NCBI GenBank assembly: GCA_964492825.1
Contig: CAZBLP010000001.1
Span: 69,039 to 133,038, forward strand
Length of the DNA: 64,000 bases
Origin: CAZBLP01 sp964492825
Lineage (GTDB): Bacteria; DYJV01
Reading direction: 5' to 3'
A program made the position numbers and the translations under genes. Below, in pieces: positions 61,449-64,000 of this stretch. A model generated the notes under the pieces. That model was not told the DNA's origin. It ran no database searches and was given only the letters and a program-made list of their open reading frames with translations. Position 1 is the stretch's first letter. The number at the start of each line of letters is the position of its first letter.

Positions 61449-64000
61449 TTAGCCGGTACTTCCTCCCACATTATTATCCTGTCTCTTCCTCTATACAATC
61501 CGAAGGTAGCTTTTCCTAAACTGTTATTATCATGTAAAAATGAGTTTGAAGAAAAATCAACATCAACACTTCCGTTGTTATTTTTTCCTGGGGCAGAAAG
61601 CGTAAGTCTACCATTGCCTTTTGAAATTTGAGAAATATTAATAATTTTTGTTTCTCCTGGATTAAGGTTGTTAGTATAATTTTTTAAAATAAAATCAGAT
61701 TTATAAAAAAATGTGCATGAATCGTCAGTATTTAACATCCAGTTGCCATTATTCCAGAAATATGATTTTAATTTCAATTTCAAATTTCTGGTTTCCGGAC
61801 CGTAATTGTTTAAAATATCTACTCTGCCATACTTCATTTTTTGACCTGAAACTGTCAAAGTCTGAGGTAGATTGTTACATGCTATATTATCTTTATCTTT
61901 AATTTGGGAAATTGTAATAGAAAATTGCGGACTGAAAGGAGAAATTTTGGAATTACTATTTTTTATATATGTGATGTTATCATTTCCAAAAGTATAATTG
62001 TATGTTCCGTCATTGTTGGAATTCAGACTGGCAACAGATTGGACGACATTAATTTCCAATTCTTTACTGTTTCCATGTTGGTTGTCATCTTCCGTAGGAT
62101 AATCAAGCGTGATACTTCCTGTGGTCAAAAAATTAAAATTGTTTTTATAATTTTGTGTTGTTTTGTTGTCCTTGTTTTGAGCAATAATTTTAAATGATGG
62201 TGGCACTAAATATGTTATTGTATCTCCTGTATAATTGAAGGATGTACATTTTTCCTGTAAAATTCCATTACTTTTGTTTGTAACAGAGAAATGGTCAGGA
62301 GTAAATCGTCCAATATATTTGTATAATGGCCAACCAATTACATCGTTTCCTGAAACAATATAATCATTTGATAAAACAGAGTTAATAGATAATATACCAA
62401 CATCTGAAAAGGTTGCCTTAATTTCACCTATTCCGTTTTTAAAATCAGTTTCGTTGATTTGTGAAGGATTCAGGCTTCCTGAACCATTACTTGGATTAGA
62501 AACCTTCCAGAGTAATTTGGTGTTTGCATGGAAATTTTTTAAAGGCATTTTATTGTCTTTGAGATTTGCATTTGTATCAGGGATACCATCTTTTGGTGAT
62601 TTGTCATCACTTGCATCATAGCATACACCTTGTGCATTTATTATGAATGCATTGTAACCTGCCTTTAATTTGGTTGAAAAGGAAGAAATGTTGTTATTAT
62701 TTTTTGCATCAATATTTTGAAAATCAACAAAAATTCCAAATGGAGAAAAAGTTATTTCATTGTTTGAATCCATGGTAGTCATTTCATAACCTGGTGAAAA
62801 AGGATCAAGGTCATAGGCAAACTGTAACTTTAACTTACCGGCATCATAGTATAACAAATCCAATTTTGCTTTGCCGTTTTTAAAATAAATTCTGATTTTA
62901 TCCCATTTGTTGGGATTATCATCCTTGTGAAAACGTATTCGGTTTTTATTTACCAGCAAATAAGGACTTCCTATTATTTCACTGCTATCAGGATTCAAAT
63001 ACAAGATTCTGCTTTTTAAAGTTTTTTTCCCATTAAACAGAGATTCGCAGGCACCGGTTATACTATTTGTTGTAATGGATATAAGGTAAAGGGAGGAATC
63101 TATTTTCGGATTAGTTGATGAATTTAAACAGGAAAGTTGTTTATCCCATGGAGATGAATTATTATCCCAAGAAAATTTAAAAGCAGATTTCAGAAATTCT
63201 ACATAATATGAATTTTCTATACTTTCATTAGCTGAGCTTATAATAATTTTTAATTCTTCCGAGTCTGCCATTATTTGTTTATTGGTTAAAAACAGACAGA
63301 AGTTTCCTTTATCGCTTTTCTCAAAAGTATAACCTACAGTTGATTCTCCTTCATTGGTTAAAGAACCTGCCGGTGGGTCAGTGTTTGTGTATCCGGAGTA
63401 ACTTTTATACCATTTTCCCTTTGACGAATGATTCAAAAAAGAGCCTATTTTTACTTCGCCTGTATAAGTTGTTAATGTGTTATTATCTTTATCTTTTGCA
63501 GTAAAACAAATAAGTTCAGGCTCGCAAGCAATGTCTGATTGGTCGTTTTGATTGTCAGTGATATCAAAATGATGCAATCCTGAAGGAGTGGAACAATTTT
63601 TACACTCCCTTTTTTCGCCATTCCAGTTATTGCCAGCATTTTCATTTTTGTATATTTGTAAAATTTCGGTGGATGTTAATGCTTTATCAAATATTTTAAG
63701 TTCATCCAAATATCCATGTGATATATTTTCAGCTGATTTTAAATTGTTGATATTTATATTAGTGTTATAAGATGATGAAAAAGATTTGCATCCTATCTTT
63801 TTATTATCCACGTATAAACATACCTCTCTGGATTCTCTGCTCCATGCTAAAAAATGCCATTTGTTATCATTTAATTTTGGCACGGTGAACATTACATAAC
63901 CGTTTCTTAACCACAATCTAATCCTATTTGATCTGAAAACTTCAAAAACAATCTCTTTGCTCCTAAAATTATTTCTACCTCTAATAATATATTCTTGGTT
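61445..64000 (-). CDS. mshQ: MshQ-like surface protein with LamG domain, 5' end cut by window edge
   Basis: The frame is open to the window end, so the N-terminus lies beyond 64000; 851 residues are visible. Residues about 1-120 are a LamG/concanavalin-like domain (WHFLAWSRESREVCLYVDNKKIG, then GYLDELKIFDKALTSTEI). The C-terminal 600 residues match the DUF6701 region of MshQ: GRFTPDHFSVTN, CTSFNYTGD, then KYGRVDILNNYGPETRNLKLKL and a late DDSCTFF. It is probably a large tip or surface adhesin of the pilus. It is coupled to the GspH-like gene by an ATGATG overlap and starts the visible part of the locus. Confidence 0.88.
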   Translation of the reverse strand, partial: NQEYIIRGRNNFRSKEIVFEVFRSNRIRLWLRNGYVMFTVPKLNDNKWHFLAWSRESREVCLYVDNKKIGCKSFSSSYNTNININNLKSAENISHGYLDELKIFDKALTSTEILQIYKNENAGNNWNGEKRECKNCSTPSGLHHFDITDNQNDQSDIACEPELICFTAKDKDNNTLTTYTGEVKIGSFLNHSSKGKWYKSYSGYTNTDPPAGSLTNEGESTVGYTFEKSDKGNFCLFLTNKQIMADSEELKIIISSANESIENSYYVEFLKSAFKFSWDNNSSPWDKQLSCLNSSTNPKIDSSLYLISITTNSITGACESLFNGKKTLKSRILYLNPDSSEIIGSPYLLVNKNRIRFHKDDNPNKWDKIRIYFKNGKAKLDLLYYDAGKLKLQFAYDLDPFSPGYEMTTMDSNNEITFSPFGIFVDFQNIDAKNNNNISSFSTKLKAGYNAFIINAQGVCYDASDDKSPKDGIPDTNANLKDNKMPLKNFHANTKLLWKVSNPSNGSGSLNPSQINETDFKNGIGEIKATFSDVGILSINSVLSNDYIVSGNDVIGWPLYKYIGRFTPDHFSVTNKSNGILQEKCTSFNYTGDTITYLVPPSFKIIAQNKDNKTTQNYKNNFNFLTTGSITLDYPTEDDNQHGNSKELEINVVQSVASLNSNNDGTYNYTFGNDNITYIKNSNSKISPFSPQFSITISQIKDKDNIACNNLPQTLTVSGQKMKYGRVDILNNYGPETRNLKLKLKSYFWNNGNWMLNTDDSCTFFYKSDFILKNYTNNLNPGETKIINISQISKGNGRLTLSAPGKNNNGSVDVDFSSNSFLHDNNSLGKATFGLYRGRDRIIMWEEVPAK

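Overview
This window is AT-rich chromosomal DNA from a diderm (two-membrane) bacterium. The evidence is an MsbA-type lipid A exporter, a secretin-based pilus system, a Tat-exported molybdoenzyme, lipoproteins and a diaminopimelate pathway. The gene mix (Bat proteins, a pyruvoyl arginine decarboxylase, an NADH-oxidising flavin/iron-sulfur trio, an MSHA-like pilus locus, many K/I/N-rich proteins) would fit an anaerobic or microaerobic lineage such as the Deferribacterota. That placement is inference from gene content only. Coding density is high, genes sit in long co-directional blocks, and many neighbours overlap by 1-4 bases (ATGA or TAATG), so much of the window is probably polycistronic.

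Layout: (1) 1-3100, plus strand: the end of a Bat operon (BatD, TPR/SH3 protein), then a crotonase. (2) 3298-21653, minus strand: ammonium transporter with a sigma-54 promoter, sigma-54 response regulator with MsbA, ThpR/PncC/HDOD, a secreted protein of unknown function, MutS2 and alkyl-adenine glycosylase, YgiQ and MgtE, a transglutaminase with a Tat-exported molybdoenzyme, and a glycosyltransferase. (3) 21752-26557, plus strand: NuoE/NuoF/HoxU-like trio, two tRNA-Arg genes, ADP-ribosylglycohydrolase. (4) 26668-30961, minus strand: a compact three-gene operon encoding a degenerate ATPase-GNAT fusion, a GH3-type acyl-amide synthetase and an MFS exporter. Parts of it look richer in G+C than the flanks. 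(5) 31226-36540, plus strand: a complete arginine-to-spermidine operon (speD, pyruvoyl arginine decarboxylase, speE, speB) running into a DksA-like gene, an M29 peptidase, miaA and hfq. (6) 36542-47987, minus strand: lysine genes (lysA, dapF, dapA, dapB) with an embedded PP2C phosphatase, a FAH-family enzyme and a LeuD-like subunit; then argH, a DegT aminotransferase and xseA. (7) 48239-53849, plus strand: clpB and a hybrid histidine kinase. (8) 53880-64000, minus strand: an MSHA-like pilus locus that runs off the window.

The best candidate for something undescribed is the operon in block 4, which looks like a make-and-export unit for an acyl-amide small molecule. Other points worth a look are the sigma-54 promoter of amt, the rearranged MSHA-like locus with a LamG/MshQ surface protein, the diaphorase trio with no catalytic partner, and a strong internal ClpB start. 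No CRISPR array, insertion sequence, rRNA or prophage was seen.
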